A DNA stretch of 13,799 nt, from the NCBI GenBank assembly GCA_027056825.1, contig JALUJS010000134.1, forward strand, positions 1 through 13,799, given 5' to 3'. The DNA comes from Candidatus Krumholzibacteriia bacterium. Lineage in GTDB: Bacteria > Krumholzibacteriota > Krumholzibacteriia > LZORAL124-64-63. This document shows positions 1 to 6,810 of this stretch, in pieces; position 1 is the stretch's first letter, and every line of letters begins with the position of its first letter. Below the pieces are notes generated by a model that saw only the letters and a program-made list of their open reading frames with translations, made no database searches and was not told the origin of the DNA. The position numbers and the translations under genes were made by a program.

Positions 1-1
1 C

Positions 2-418
2 CCGCTGACCATCACCGGCAACGTCGACCTGAAGGACAAGAAGGTCCTGGTCGTCGAGGACGGTCCGACCCTGACCCACGGCAACATGACCTACGGGGCC
101 GGCGTCGTGGCCGCCCTGCGCATGGGCGCCGAGGAGCTGGTCGACCCGCGGCCATGGGCCGTGGGGCGTCTGGCCGAGACCTTCGAGATCTATCCCGAGA
201 TCGGGACCCTGCTGCCGGCCATGGGTTACGGCGAGGAGCAGATCGCCGACCTGGAGAAGACCATCAACGCCGTCGACTGCGACGTGGTGGTCATCGGCAC
301 CCCCATCGACCTGAACCGGGTGGTGAAGATCGACAAGCCGACCGTCCGCGTGCAGTACGAACTGCAGGAGATCGGCGATCCGGATCTGCCCAGCCTGCTG
401 GCCCGCTTCCTGGGCTAG
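2..418 (+). CDS. Cyclic 2,3-diphosphoglycerate synthetase-like GTPase (3' part)
   Basis: The reading frame is open from the first bases of the window and ends at TAG 416-418, so only the last ~138 residues are present and the start lies outside. The visible part carries the C-terminal signature I associate with the cyclic 2,3-diphosphoglycerate synthetase (COG2403 GTPase-like) family: VLVVEDGPTLTHGNMTYGAG, then VDPRPWAVG, LLPAMGYGEEQ, the GTPIDLNRVV block and a closing YELQEIGDPDLPSLL. The founding archaeal enzyme makes cyclic 2,3-diphosphoglycerate using ATP, but the role of bacterial homologues is not settled, so the product should be read as a family assignment and not as a proven activity. 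A 10-bp hairpin follows 14 bases after the stop. No link of function to the downstream sucCD genes is evident from the sequence. The N-terminal nucleotide-binding part cannot be checked. Confidence 0.72.
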   Translation, partial: PLTITGNVDLKDKKVLVVEDGPTLTHGNMTYGAGVVAALRMGAEELVDPRPWAVGRLAETFEIYPEIGTLLPAMGYGEEQIADLEKTINAVDCDVVVIGTPIDLNRVVKIDKPTVRVQYELQEIGDPDLPSLLARFLG

Positions 419-431
419 CGCGAAACACGGA

Positions 432-456
432 CAGCCCCGGCGCCGAGCCGGGGCTG
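432..456 (+). terminator. GC-rich hairpin after the GTPase gene
   Basis: A perfect 10-bp inverted repeat (CAGCCCCGGC / GCCGGGGCTG) encloses a 5-base loop and sits between the GTPase stop and sucC. It is followed by CCCCATTTCAC, which has only three T residues, so it is a weak intrinsic terminator at best. It may instead protect or punctuate the mRNA. It ends just 11 bases before the sucC Shine-Dalgarno. Confidence 0.5.
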
Positions 457-479
457 CCCCATTTCACAGGAGGAATGCG

Positions 480-1613
480 GTGAATATCCACGAGTACCAG
501 GCGAAGGAGATCTTCCGCAGCTTCGGCCTGCCCGTGCCGGGAGGCAAGGTGGCCACGAGCGTGGAGGAGGCCGTAGCACTGGCCGGGGAGCAGGGCCTGC
601 CCGTCATGGTCAAGTCCCAGGTCCTGACCGGCGGCCGCGGCAAGGCCGGCGGCGTGAAGTTCTGCGCCACCATGGAGGACGTGAAGGAAAACGCGGAGAA
701 GATCCTGGGCCTGGACATCAAGGGCCACATCGTGCGCAAGGTCCTGGTCACCCCGGCCGTGGACATCGCCTCGGAGTACTACATCGGCATGCTCATCGAC
801 CGCAACTCCAAGCGGGTGCTGCTGATGGCCAGCGCCGAGGGCGGGGTCGAGATCGAGCAGGTGGCCAAGGACACCCCCGAGCTGATCTTCAAGCAGACCA
901 TCGACCCGCGCTACGGGCTGCTGGACCACGAGGCCCTGGGCATGGGCATGCGCCTGTGCCCGGACGACATCAGGAAGGCCCGGCAGCTGGCCGCGGCCAT
1001 GCAGAAGCTGTACAAGGCCTTCGTGGAGTCCGACGCCAGCCTGGCCGAGATCAACCCCTTCATCTTCACCCCCGACGGGACCGGCCACGCCATCGACGCC
1101 AAGGTGAACCTGGACGACAACGCCATGTTCCGGCATCCGGGCTACGAGGAGCTGCGCGACCTGGACGAGGAGAACCCCGCCGAAAGGCGCGCCCGCGAGG
1201 CCAAGCTGAGCTTCGTCAAGCTCGAGGGCAACGTCGGCTGCCTGGTCAACGGGGCCGGCCTGGCCATGGCCACCATGGACCTGGTGAAGTACTACGGCGG
1301 CCAGCCCGCCAACTTCCTGGACATCGGCGGCAGCTCCAATCCCGAGAAGGTCGTCAACGCCCTCGAGATCATCCTGAGCGATCCCGAGGTCAAGGCCATC
1401 CTGTTCAACATCTTCGGCGGGATCACCCGCTGCGACGACGTGGCCAAGGGCATCATCGCCGCGACCGGTTCCATGGACATCAACGTTCCCATCGTGGTGC
1501 GCCTGACCGGCACCAACGAGGAGGAGGGGCGCGCCCTGCTGGCCGAGACCGATCTGGTCCCCGCCGCGACCATGGACGAAGCCGTTCAGAAGGCCATCGA
1601 ACTTGCCGGCTGA
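480..1613 (+). CDS. sucC: Succinyl-CoA synthetase, beta subunit
   Basis: Beta subunit of the TCA-cycle enzyme that interconverts succinyl-CoA and succinate while making or using ATP or GTP. The protein is 377 aa, close to the usual 385-390. It starts MNIHEYQAKEIF as in the family. The ATP-grasp nucleotide site shows K45 and the glycine-rich GGRGKAGGV at 51-59, and the metal-binding EINP motif is present. The C-terminal CoA-ligase half has the GCLVNGAGLAMATMDL, NFLDIGGSSNP and FNIFGGITRCD blocks that contact the alpha subunit and the phosphohistidine. The start is GTG 480, preceded by AGGAGG at 468-473 with a 6-base spacer. sucD follows after 58 bases. Whether the enzyme prefers ATP or GTP cannot be decided here; the ndk gene just downstream would balance either product. 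Assignment is secure. Confidence 0.97.
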   Translation: MNIHEYQAKEIFRSFGLPVPGGKVATSVEEAVALAGEQGLPVMVKSQVLTGGRGKAGGVKFCATMEDVKENAEKILGLDIKGHIVRKVLVTPAVDIASEYYIGMLIDRNSKRVLLMASAEGGVEIEQVAKDTPELIFKQTIDPRYGLLDHEALGMGMRLCPDDIRKARQLAAAMQKLYKAFVESDASLAEINPFIFTPDGTGHAIDAKVNLDDNAMFRHPGYEELRDLDEENPAERRAREAKLSFVKLEGNVGCLVNGAGLAMATMDLVKYYGGQPANFLDIGGSSNPEKVVNALEIILSDPEVKAILFNIFGGITRCDDVAKGIIAATGSMDINVPIVVRLTGTNEEEGRALLAETDLVPAATMDEAVQKAIELAG

Positions 1614-1671
1614 GCCCCGTGGGCCCGGAAGGTTTTCAGGCGCGTGAGCGCCAGCCAAGGAGTGGATGATC

Positions 1672-2547
1672 ATGGCGATTTTTGTCGATGAAAACACGCG
1701 GGTGGTGGTGCAGGGCATTACCGGCCGCGACGGCGGGTTCCATGCCCGCGAGATGATGGCCTACGGGACGCAGGTCGTGGCCGGGGTGACCCCGGGCCGC
1801 GGCGGGCAGGTCTTCGACGACAAGGTGCCCGTCTACGACACCGTGGCCGAGGCGGTCAGGGAGCACGACGCCAACACGTCGGTCATCTTCGTGCCGCCCT
1901 TCGGCGCCGCGGGCGCCATCTGCGAGGCAGCCGACGCCGGTTGCAAGCTCATCGTGTGCATCACCGAGGGCGTGCCGACCCTGGACATGGTCAAGGTCAT
2001 GCCCTACATCCAGGAGCGGGGCGCCCGCCTGATCGGTCCCAACTGTCCCGGTTTGCTGGCTCCCGGCATCGCCAAGCTGGGCATCCTGCCCACCAGCATC
2101 GTGAAGGAGGGCCCGGTGGGCCTGGTCTCCCGCAGCGGCACCCTGACCTACGAGGTCGTCTACCAGCTGACTGCCGCCGGGCTGGGCCAGACCACCTGCC
2201 TGGGCATCGGGGGCGACCCGGTGATCGGGACCACCTTCATGGACGCCATCATGGCCTTCAACGAGGACCCCAGGACCGAGGCCTTCGTGATGATCGGCGA
2301 GATCGGCGGCGACGCCGAGGAGAAGGCCGCGGCCTACATCAAGGAGCACGTCAAGAAGCCCGTGGTGAGCTTCATCGCCGGCCAGACCGCGCCTCCGGGC
2401 AAGCGGATGGGCCACGCCGGGGCCATCGTCAGCGGCGGCAGCGGCACCGCGGCCGAGAAGAAGAAGGCTCTGGAAGCCGCCGGCATTCCCGTGGCCGACC
2501 GTCCCATGGACATCGTGCCGCGCCTGCAGGAGATCTGGAAGCGCTGA
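1672..2547 (+). CDS. sucD: Succinyl-CoA synthetase, alpha subunit
   Basis: Alpha subunit of succinyl-CoA synthetase; it binds CoA and carries the histidine that is phosphorylated in the reaction. From ATG 1672 the protein is 291 aa, matching the family (~289). The N-terminal CoA-binding Rossmann domain shows [14 protein letters not shown] and [24 protein letters not shown] and SRSGTLTYE follow, then [10 protein letters not shown] and [11 protein letters not shown]. The active-site block [10 protein letters not shown] places the phospho-histidine at H248 (E. coli H246). ATG 1672 is preferred over in-frame ATG 1666 because AAGGAG at 1657-1662 is 9 bases from the former but only 3 from the latter, and because [11 protein letters not shown] matches the family start. 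It forms one unit with sucC. A hairpin overlaps the TGA stop. Confidence 0.97.
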   Translation: MAIFVDENTRVVVQGITGRDGGFHAREMMAYGTQVVAGVTPGRGGQVFDDKVPVYDTVAEAVREHDANTSVIFVPPFGAAGAICEAADAGCKLIVCITEGVPTLDMVKVMPYIQERGARLIGPNCPGLLAPGIAKLGILPTSIVKEGPVGLVSRSGTLTYEVVYQLTAAGLGQTTCLGIGGDPVIGTTFMDAIMAFNEDPRTEAFVMIGEIGGDAEEKAAAYIKEHVKKPVVSFIAGQTAPPGKRMGHAGAIVSGGSGTAAEKKKALEAAGIPVADRPMDIVPRLQEIWKR

Positions 2548-2562
2548 TCCCCGCCGGGGATC
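2546..2562 (+). other. Small hairpin overlapping the sucD stop
   Basis: GATCCCC and GGGGATC form a 7-bp stem with a 3-base loop that begins inside the TGA stop codon. It lies 6 bases before a longer hairpin, so the end of the sucCD message carries two stem-loops in tandem. A role in mRNA 3'-end stability is possible, but no T-run follows this element. Confidence 0.4.
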
Positions 2563-2568
2563 GTGACC

Positions 2569-2596
2569 GGGAACAGGGCCCAGGGGCCCTGTTCCC
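2569..2596 (+). terminator. 12-bp hairpin between sucD and ndk
   Basis: A perfect 12-bp inverted repeat (GGGAACAGGGCC / GGCCCTGTTCCC) with a 4-base loop is followed by TTTGCCTTGG. It looks like the core of an intrinsic terminator, but the T-tract is short. Only 27 bases separate it from the ndk start, too few for a full promoter downstream. So ndk must be read by passage through this hairpin or from a promoter that overlaps or precedes it. Confidence 0.55.
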
Positions 2597-2623
2597 TTTG
2601 CCTTGGGAAGGAAGAGGAACCCC

Positions 2624-3028
2624 ATGCAGCAGACCTATTTCATGATCAAGCCCGAGATCGTCGCCGCCGGCGAGCAGAAGATCGGGGATATCCTGGCCAT
2701 CGTGAACCGGGCGGGCTTCCGCATCACCGGCCTGGCCATGCGGACCCTGCCGCGCGAACTGGTGGAGGACTTCTACGGCGAGCACCGCGGCAAGCCCTTC
2801 TACGGCGAGCTGGTGGAGTACATTGCCGGCGGACCCGTGGTGACGGTGCGCCTGGAGCGGGAAAACGCCGTGGCCGCCCTGCGCGAGCTGATCGGGGCCA
2901 CCAATCCGGCCGAGGCCGCCATCGGGACCATCCGGAACCTCTACGGCGCCTCGTTGCAGAACAACGCCGTGCACGCCTCGGCCAACCCGGCCGACGCCGA
3001 ACGCGAACTGGGCCTGATTTTCGGCTAA
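2624..3028 (+). CDS. ndk: Nucleoside diphosphate kinase (divergent)
   Basis: Transfers the gamma-phosphate of ATP to nucleoside diphosphates through a phosphohistidine, keeping NTP and dNTP pools balanced. The protein is 134 aa against a usual 135-150. Visible family features are FMIKPE near the start (catalytic K9), EHRGKPFYGELVEYI, GPVVTV, GATNPAEAAIGTIR and the active-site NAVH with the phospho-acceptor H117. The motif after the histidine is unusual: HASANP where most members have HGSDS, so the conserved Asp is Ala; the following AEREL is normal. GTIR is followed by NLYG in place of the usual (A/G)DF. Start ATG 2624 gives the expected N-terminus and has AAGGAAGAGGA about 6-16 bases upstream; an in-frame TTG 2603 is unlikely. 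Its place after sucCD fits the known partnership of Ndk with succinyl-CoA synthetase. Confidence 0.92.
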   Translation: MQQTYFMIKPEIVAAGEQKIGDILAIVNRAGFRITGLAMRTLPRELVEDFYGEHRGKPFYGELVEYIAGGPVVTVRLERENAVAALRELIGATNPAEAAIGTIRNLYGASLQNNAVHASANPADAERELGLIFG

Positions 3029-3058
3029 GCAGGCGCCTTGACACGTTTGCAGGCGCCT
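3029..3058 (+). repeat. Paired palindromic repeats (operator candidate) at the fab promoter
   Basis: The 10-mer GCAGGCGCCT occurs at 3029-3038 and again at 3049-3058, exactly 20 bp apart or about two helical turns. Its last 8 bases, AGGCGCCT, are a perfect palindrome, so each copy could hold a dimer. The first copy runs into the first base of the -35 hexamer and the second fills most of the -35/-10 spacer. That is where a repressor would block RNA polymerase. As RNA the two copies could also pair with each other (8-bp stem, 12-base loop) at the end of the ndk message. The repressor is not identifiable. Confidence 0.5.
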
Positions 3059-3066
3059 ATTAAGGT
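3038..3066 (+). promoter_or_regulatory. Sigma70-type promoter of the yceD-rpmF-plsX-fab operon
   Basis: A consensus -35 TTGACA (3038-3043) is followed by a 17-bp spacer and TAAGGT (3061-3066). That box keeps the first T, the A and the last T of the -10 consensus. Transcription would start near 3072-3074, about 4-6 bases before the yceD ATG at 3078. The site sits in the gap between ndk and yceD, exactly where a promoter for the lipid operon is expected, and is locally less GC-rich than its surroundings. Confidence 0.68.
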
Positions 3067-3077
3067 GTGTCGCTTGT

Positions 3078-3557
3078 ATGAAGCTTGATCTGGACAGAAG
3101 TCCGCGCGGTCGCTCGGAACTGCCCCTGACCGGGACGGTCGAGCTGGATTGGCAGGCCGACCGGGCCTCCAGCGTGAGCCTGTCCGGCAGCCTGCTGGTC
3201 GACAACCTGGAAGGCCGCGTGCTGGTCTCCGGCGCCTTGCAGGCGAGAGGCTCGGCCGTCTGCACCCGCTGCCTGGAACCCTTCGACCTGCACTGGGACG
3301 TGGACGTCTCGTGCATGGTCTTGCGGGATACATCCAGCGACGAGGGCGCGGACGATTCCATGGTCATCAGCCAACGCGACGGCCTGGTCGATCTGCGCGA
3401 GATCCTGCGGGAGAGCGCCATCCTGGCCTATCCGCAGCAGACCGTGTGCGATCCGCAGTGCCGGGGCCTTTGCGCCGGCTGCGGCCACAACCTTAACCGC
3501 GAGGCCTGCACCTGCGAGGCCCCGCAGCACGATCCCCGCTGGGACGCTCTGCCGTAA
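3078..3557 (+). CDS. yceD: YceD/DUF177 family protein
   Basis: A 159-aa protein of the DUF177 (YceD) family, which is almost always encoded directly before rpmF. The E. coli and plant (DCL) members are needed for normal 23S rRNA accumulation and processing, so a role in large-subunit ribosome assembly is likely; the mechanism is not known. Eight cysteines form a recognisable pattern: C62 and C65 in CTRCLEPF, then C124, C128, C132 and C135 in VCDPQCRGLCAGCGHNLN, then C144 and C146. They probably bind a metal. VDLREILRESAILAYP (104-119) is the typical helix before the second cysteine group. No Shine-Dalgarno precedes ATG 3078, and the predicted transcript begins only a few bases earlier, so translation may be close to leaderless. 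rpmF follows after 35 bases. Confidence 0.9.
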   Translation: MKLDLDRSPRGRSELPLTGTVELDWQADRASSVSLSGSLLVDNLEGRVLVSGALQARGSAVCTRCLEPFDLHWDVDVSCMVLRDTSSDEGADDSMVISQRDGLVDLREILRESAILAYPQQTVCDPQCRGLCAGCGHNLNREACTCEAPQHDPRWDALP

Positions 3558-3592
3558 CGGTGGGCTGACAGGACCGAAAAGAGGGAAGAACC

Positions 3593-3772
3593 ATGGCAGT
3601 GCCCAAGAAGAAGACCTCCCAGGCCCGCAAGGGCAAGCGCCGGGCCAACTGGCGTCTGAACCAGCCGGATCCCAACAAGTGCCCCCACTGCGGCGGGCCC
3701 CGCCTGCCTCATCGCGTCTGCCGCGAATGCGGTTACTACGGTGAGCGCGAGGTCATGGTCGTGGAGTCCTGA
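3593..3772 (+). CDS. rpmF: 50S ribosomal protein L32
   Basis: Ribosomal protein L32 of the large subunit, 59 aa. It starts MAVPKKKTSQARKGKRRANW, the hallmark basic N-terminus of the family that threads into rRNA. The C-terminal part is of the zinc-binding form, with C30-P-H-C33 and C43-R-E-C46, followed by GYYGEREV. GAGGGAAG at 3581-3588 provides the Shine-Dalgarno about 5 bases before ATG 3593. The gene sits between yceD and plsX, the classic arrangement that links ribosome production to membrane lipid synthesis. The presence of all four zinc ligands means this is a C+ paralogue; a C- copy elsewhere cannot be excluded. Assignment is secure despite the short length. Confidence 0.97.
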   Translation: MAVPKKKTSQARKGKRRANWRLNQPDPNKCPHCGGPRLPHRVCRECGYYGEREVMVVES

Positions 3773-3813
3773 GTCCGGGATTCCTTGCTGAACCGGTGCA
3801 CGGAGGGTCCGGG

Positions 3814-4806
3814 ATGAATCAAGGCAGAAGAGCCATCATCGCCATCGACGCCATGGGGGGCGACCACGGTCCCGACGTGGTCGTTCCGGGGGCCCTCGCC
3901 GCCCTGGGTCCCGACTCGCCCTATGATATCGCGTTCTACGGCGACCAGGAAGCCGTCGGGCGGGTTCTCGCACAGCAGGACGCTTCCGGGTTGCCCGTCC
4001 AGGTGCGGCACTGCTCCCAGGACATCGCCATGGGGGAGTCCCCTGCCGCGGCCATCCGCAGCCGCAAGGACAGCCCCATCGTCCGCGCCATGACCGACCA
4101 GAAGGCCGGCGAGGTGGACGCGGTGGTGTCCGCGGGCTCCACCGGGGCCATGGTGGCGGCCAGCCTCATCATCCTCGGCCGGCTCCAGGGGGTCGACCGT
4201 CCCGCCATCGGCACCGTGATTCCCACCCTGGCCGGTCAATCCCTGCTTTTGGACGCCGGGGCCAACCTGCAGTGCAGCGTGGATCACCTGGTCACCTTCG
4301 CCCGCATGGGCCGCATCTACGCGCGCGAGATCCTCGGGGTCGAGTCCCCGCGGGTCGGCCTGCTGAACATCGGCGGCGAGCCCGGCAAGGGCACCGACGT
4401 CCTGGTCGAGACCCACGCCCGTCTTGCCGAAGGCGACGCCGCCTTCGTCGGGAATGTCGAGGGCAACCAGGTCCTGCAGGGCGGCTGTGATGTCATCGTG
4501 GCCGACGGCTTCACCGGCAACAACACCCTGAAGCTGCTGGAAGGGTTCGCCCTGTTCATGGCCAACCTGGCCCGCTCGCCCGAGCTTCCGGACGAACTGC
4601 GCGCCTCCCTGCCGCCCATCCTCAAGTACCTGCAGCAGCATTTCTCCTACGAGGTCTACGGTGGGGCGGCCCTGCTGGGCGTCAACGGCATCAGCATCAT
4701 CGCCCATGGCCGCAGCAGCGCCTGGGCCATCACCAACGCGGTGAAGGTCGCCTGGCAGCAGGTGGAAAAACGCCTGCCCGAGCGCCTGGCCGTTTCGGAT
4801 TCCTGA
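3814..4806 (+). CDS. plsX: Phosphate acyltransferase PlsX
   Basis: Converts acyl-ACP and inorganic phosphate to acyl-phosphate, the donor used by PlsY to start phospholipid synthesis; it is a peripheral membrane enzyme. The protein is 330 aa, as in B. subtilis. Family blocks run in order: IAIDAMGGDHGP near the start, VSAGSTGAMVAASLIILGR, LLDAGANLQCSVDHL, LNIGGEPGKGTD, FVGNVEGNQVLQGGCDVIV, ADGFTGNNTLKLLEG, and YGGAALLGVNGISIIAHG near the end. ATG 3814 is chosen because GGAGG at 3802-3806 lies 7 bases upstream and the protein then begins MNQGRRAIIAIDAMGG; an in-frame GTG at 3796 would precede the Shine-Dalgarno. It follows rpmF by 41 bases and precedes fabD by 18, so one mRNA is likely. Confidence 0.96.
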   Translation: MNQGRRAIIAIDAMGGDHGPDVVVPGALAALGPDSPYDIAFYGDQEAVGRVLAQQDASGLPVQVRHCSQDIAMGESPAAAIRSRKDSPIVRAMTDQKAGEVDAVVSAGSTGAMVAASLIILGRLQGVDRPAIGTVIPTLAGQSLLLDAGANLQCSVDHLVTFARMGRIYAREILGVESPRVGLLNIGGEPGKGTDVLVETHARLAEGDAAFVGNVEGNQVLQGGCDVIVADGFTGNNTLKLLEGFALFMANLARSPELPDELRASLPPILKYLQQHFSYEVYGGAALLGVNGISIIAHGRSSAWAITNAVKVAWQQVEKRLPERLAVSDS

Positions 4807-4824
4807 CCCGCACGAAAGGCGGCT

Positions 4825-5775
4825 ATGAGTTCCATGCGCGTTCCGATGATGTTTCCCGGCCAGGCTTCCCAGTCCGTGGGCATGGCCCGCGACCTTTACG
4901 CCGCCGATGGTCCCGCCGCGGACTACCTGCGCGGCGTCAACGACGCGCTGGGGTTCGACCTGCTGGGGATCATGTTCGAGGGCCCGGCCGAGACCCTGAC
5001 CGAGACCCGCAACGCCCAACCGGCCATCCTGGCCCATTCCGTGGCCATCCTGCTGGCCCTGCGCCCTCTGGGCATCGAGCCCTCCCTGGTCGCCGGGCAC
5101 TCCCTGGGCGAGTACAGCGCGGCGGTGGCCTGCGGCGCCCTGGATCCCTACGACGCCCTGCGGGTGGTCCGCAAGCGGGGTGAACTGATGTTCGCCTCCG
5201 GCGCGCGCCGGCCCGGCGCCATGGCCGCGGTCATGGGGCTGGACGCGGACCGGGTTCGGGAGATCTGCCTTGAGACAAAGGGTGAGGTCGTGCTGGCCAA
5301 CCTCAATTCCCCCAACCAGATGGTCATCTCGGGGGAAGTGACAGCCGTTTCGGCTGCGGGGGAAGCCCTGAAGGCCGCCGGCGCCAGGCGCGTCATTCCC
5401 CTGAACGTCAGCGGCGCCTTCCATTCACCGTTGCTGGCCGATGCCGCCGCGGAATTCCAGGAGTTCCTGGCGACCATTCCCATCGGCGATCCGGCCGTGC
5501 CCCTGGTGGCCAACGTGAGCGCCAAGCCGGTGGCCACGGCCACGGCGTTGCGCGAGGGCCTGGAGGCCCAGCTTGTCTCCCCGGTGCTCTGGCACCCGTC
5601 CCTGGAGGTCCTGTGCGACGGGGCCGGCGCGGGCGGGATGGTGATCGAGGCCGGTCCCGGCAAGGTTCTGACCAACCTGGCCCGCCGCCAGCGGCGAGAC
5701 CTGGATTTCGTGGCCGTAGGCACGGTGGAGGACCTCGCCGCCCTGGCCACCCACACCCTGGAGGGCGAAGCGTGA
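4825..5775 (+). CDS. fabD: Malonyl-CoA:ACP transacylase
   Basis: Loads malonate from CoA onto acyl carrier protein, providing the two-carbon donor for fatty-acid elongation. The 316-aa length is typical. MMFPGQASQSVGM holds the oxyanion-hole glutamine (Q13). AGHSLGEYSA holds the nucleophilic S93 (E. coli S92). VRKRGELM holds the substrate-carboxylate arginine, and SGAFHSPLL holds the catalytic H200. VIEAGPGKVLTNL near the C-terminus is also usual. Start ATG 4825 has AAAGG five bases upstream; ATG 4834 is an in-frame alternative that would give MRVPMMFPGQ. The stop overlaps the fabG start by 4 bases (GTGA), a sign of coupled translation. Confidence 0.97.
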   Translation: MSSMRVPMMFPGQASQSVGMARDLYAADGPAADYLRGVNDALGFDLLGIMFEGPAETLTETRNAQPAILAHSVAILLALRPLGIEPSLVAGHSLGEYSAAVACGALDPYDALRVVRKRGELMFASGARRPGAMAAVMGLDADRVREICLETKGEVVLANLNSPNQMVISGEVTAVSAAGEALKAAGARRVIPLNVSGAFHSPLLADAAAEFQEFLATIPIGDPAVPLVANVSAKPVATATALREGLEAQLVSPVLWHPSLEVLCDGAGAGGMVIEAGPGKVLTNLARRQRRDLDFVAVGTVEDLAALATHTLEGEA

Positions 5776-6509
5776 ACGAGCAGACCACCCTGCAACCGGT
5801 CATCGTCACCGGCGCCAGCCGTGGCATCGGCGCCGCGGTGGCCCGCCGGCTGGCGGCAGCCGGTTACCCCCTGGCCCTGGTGGCGCGCAGCGCCGAGGCC
5901 CTGCAGGCCCTGGCGGCGGAACTTGGTCCGGATGTCCGCCCCTACCCCTGCGACATCGCCGACTGGGACGCGGTGCAGCAGGTCGTGACGGGCGTGGTGG
6001 AGGATTTCGGCGCCGTCGGCGGGCTCGTGAACAACGCGGGCATGACCCGGGACGGCCTTTTCGTACGCATGAGTCCGGAGCAATGGCGGGCCCCGCTGGA
6101 GGTGAACCTCAACGGAACCTTCCACTTCACCCGCGCGGTGGCGCCCCTGATGATGCGGGCGCGGCAGGGCAGCATCGTGAATATTTCCTCGGTTATCGGC
6201 TTGACGGGCAATGCGGGTCAGGCTAATTATGCTGCGAGCAAGGCCGGAATCATCGCCCTGACCAAGTCCGTGGCCAAGGAACTGGGCGGGCGGGGCGTGA
6301 ACTGCAACGCCATCGCACCGGGCTTCATCACCACGGAGATGACCGCGGACCTGCCGGAAAAGGTCCGGGACGGCATGCTGGGCCAGATCCCCCTGAAGCG
6401 CTTCGGCACGGGGGAGGACGTGGCCGGCGTCGTCGAGTTTCTGCTTTCACCCGCCGCCTCCTACATCACCGGCCAGACGCTGGTGGTCGACGGCGGCATG
6501 ATCCTGTAG
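5772..6509 (+). CDS. fabG: 3-oxoacyl-ACP reductase FabG
   Basis: NADPH-dependent reduction of 3-oxoacyl-ACP to 3-hydroxyacyl-ACP, the first reductive step of each elongation round. It is a classical short-chain dehydrogenase of 245 aa, near the E. coli length of 244. The cofactor loop TGASRGIG is at 13-20, LVNNAG stabilises the sheet, and the catalytic triad is S140, Y153 and K157 (E. coli S138, Y151, K155). The C-terminal [13 protein letters not shown] is typical. The start is GTG 5772, overlapping the fabD stop by 4 bases, with GGAGG at 5760-5764 seven bases upstream. The codons around the triad (about 6178-6236) are unusually A/T-rich for this genome and include a weak promoter-like pattern. 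acpP follows after 31 bases. Confidence 0.97.
   Translation: MNEQTTLQPVIVTGASRGIGAAVARRLAAAGYPLALVARSAEALQALAAELGPDVRPYPCDIADWDAVQQVVTGVVEDFGAVGGLVNNAGMTRDGLFVRMSPEQWRAPLEVNLNGTFHFTRAVAPLMMRARQGSIVNISSVIGLTGNAGQANYAASKAGIIALTKSVAKELGGRGVNCNAIAPGFITTEMTADLPEKVRDGMLGQIPLKRFGTGEDVAGVVEFLLSPAASYITGQTLVVDGGMIL
6201..6230 (+). promoter_or_regulatory. Weak promoter-like pattern inside fabG
   Basis: TTGACG (6201-6206) and AATTAT (6225-6230) are 18 bp apart within an A/T-rich island of fabG. It lies about 310 bases before acpP. An internal promoter in fabG feeding acpP is known in E. coli, so an extra start for the very abundant ACP is reasonable. The -10 lacks the first T and the position is dictated partly by coding need, so this is a low-confidence call. 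Confidence 0.22.
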
Positions 6510-6540
6510 CGTTCACCCAACACCGGGAGGAAGACCCGCA

Positions 6541-6777
6541 ATGGCCTCGATCCAGGAACAGGTTTACGAGATCATCCAGCGCAAGCTGGGTGTCAACCCC
6601 GAACAGATCACCCCGGAAGCATCCTTCACCGAGGACCTGGGTGCCGACTCCCTCGATACGGTGGAACTGGTGATGGACCTCGAGGAAGAGTTCAATATCA
6701 CCATCCCCGAGGAAGACCAGGAGAAGCTGCAGACGGTGCAGGACGCCATCGAGTACCTGGAGCAGCACCTGGACTGA
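6541..6777 (+). CDS. acpP: Acyl carrier protein
   Basis: Small acidic carrier that holds growing acyl chains on a 4'-phosphopantetheine arm. The protein is 78 aa, the standard length. The attachment site is S37 in the [10 protein letters not shown] motif, followed by the acidic recognition helix (MDLEEEF) and [21 protein letters not shown], all typical. Many Glu and Asp residues give the expected low pI. GGGAGG at 6525-6530 serves as the Shine-Dalgarno, 10 bases before ATG 6541. It lies between fabG and fabF as in most bacteria. The 142-base gap that follows carries a 15-bp hairpin, which could stabilise the acpP message or lower fabF expression so that ACP outnumbers the enzymes. Confidence 0.98.
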   Translation: MASIQEQVYEIIQRKLGVNPEQITPEASFTEDLGADSLDTVELVMDLEEEFNITIPEEDQEKLQTVQDAIEYLEQHLD

Positions 6778-6810
6778 AACCGCCGCCGTTGGCAGGCATT
6801 TTGACCAGGA

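Noticed and set aside
291..1718. 475-codon open frame on the minus strand opposite sucC
   Set aside because: It spans the whole of sucC and reads into the flanking gaps without its own ribosome binding site; the translation has no family features.
3773..3815. 9-base direct repeat GTCCGGGAT around the rpmF-plsX gap
   Set aside because: The second copy includes the plsX ATG and part of the Shine-Dalgarno region; with GC-rich sequence and no symmetry this is likely chance.
3736..5424. 562-codon open frame on the minus strand opposite plsX and fabD
   Set aside because: Same cause: antisense of two well-conserved genes, with composition typical of reversed GC-rich coding DNA and no recognisable domain.
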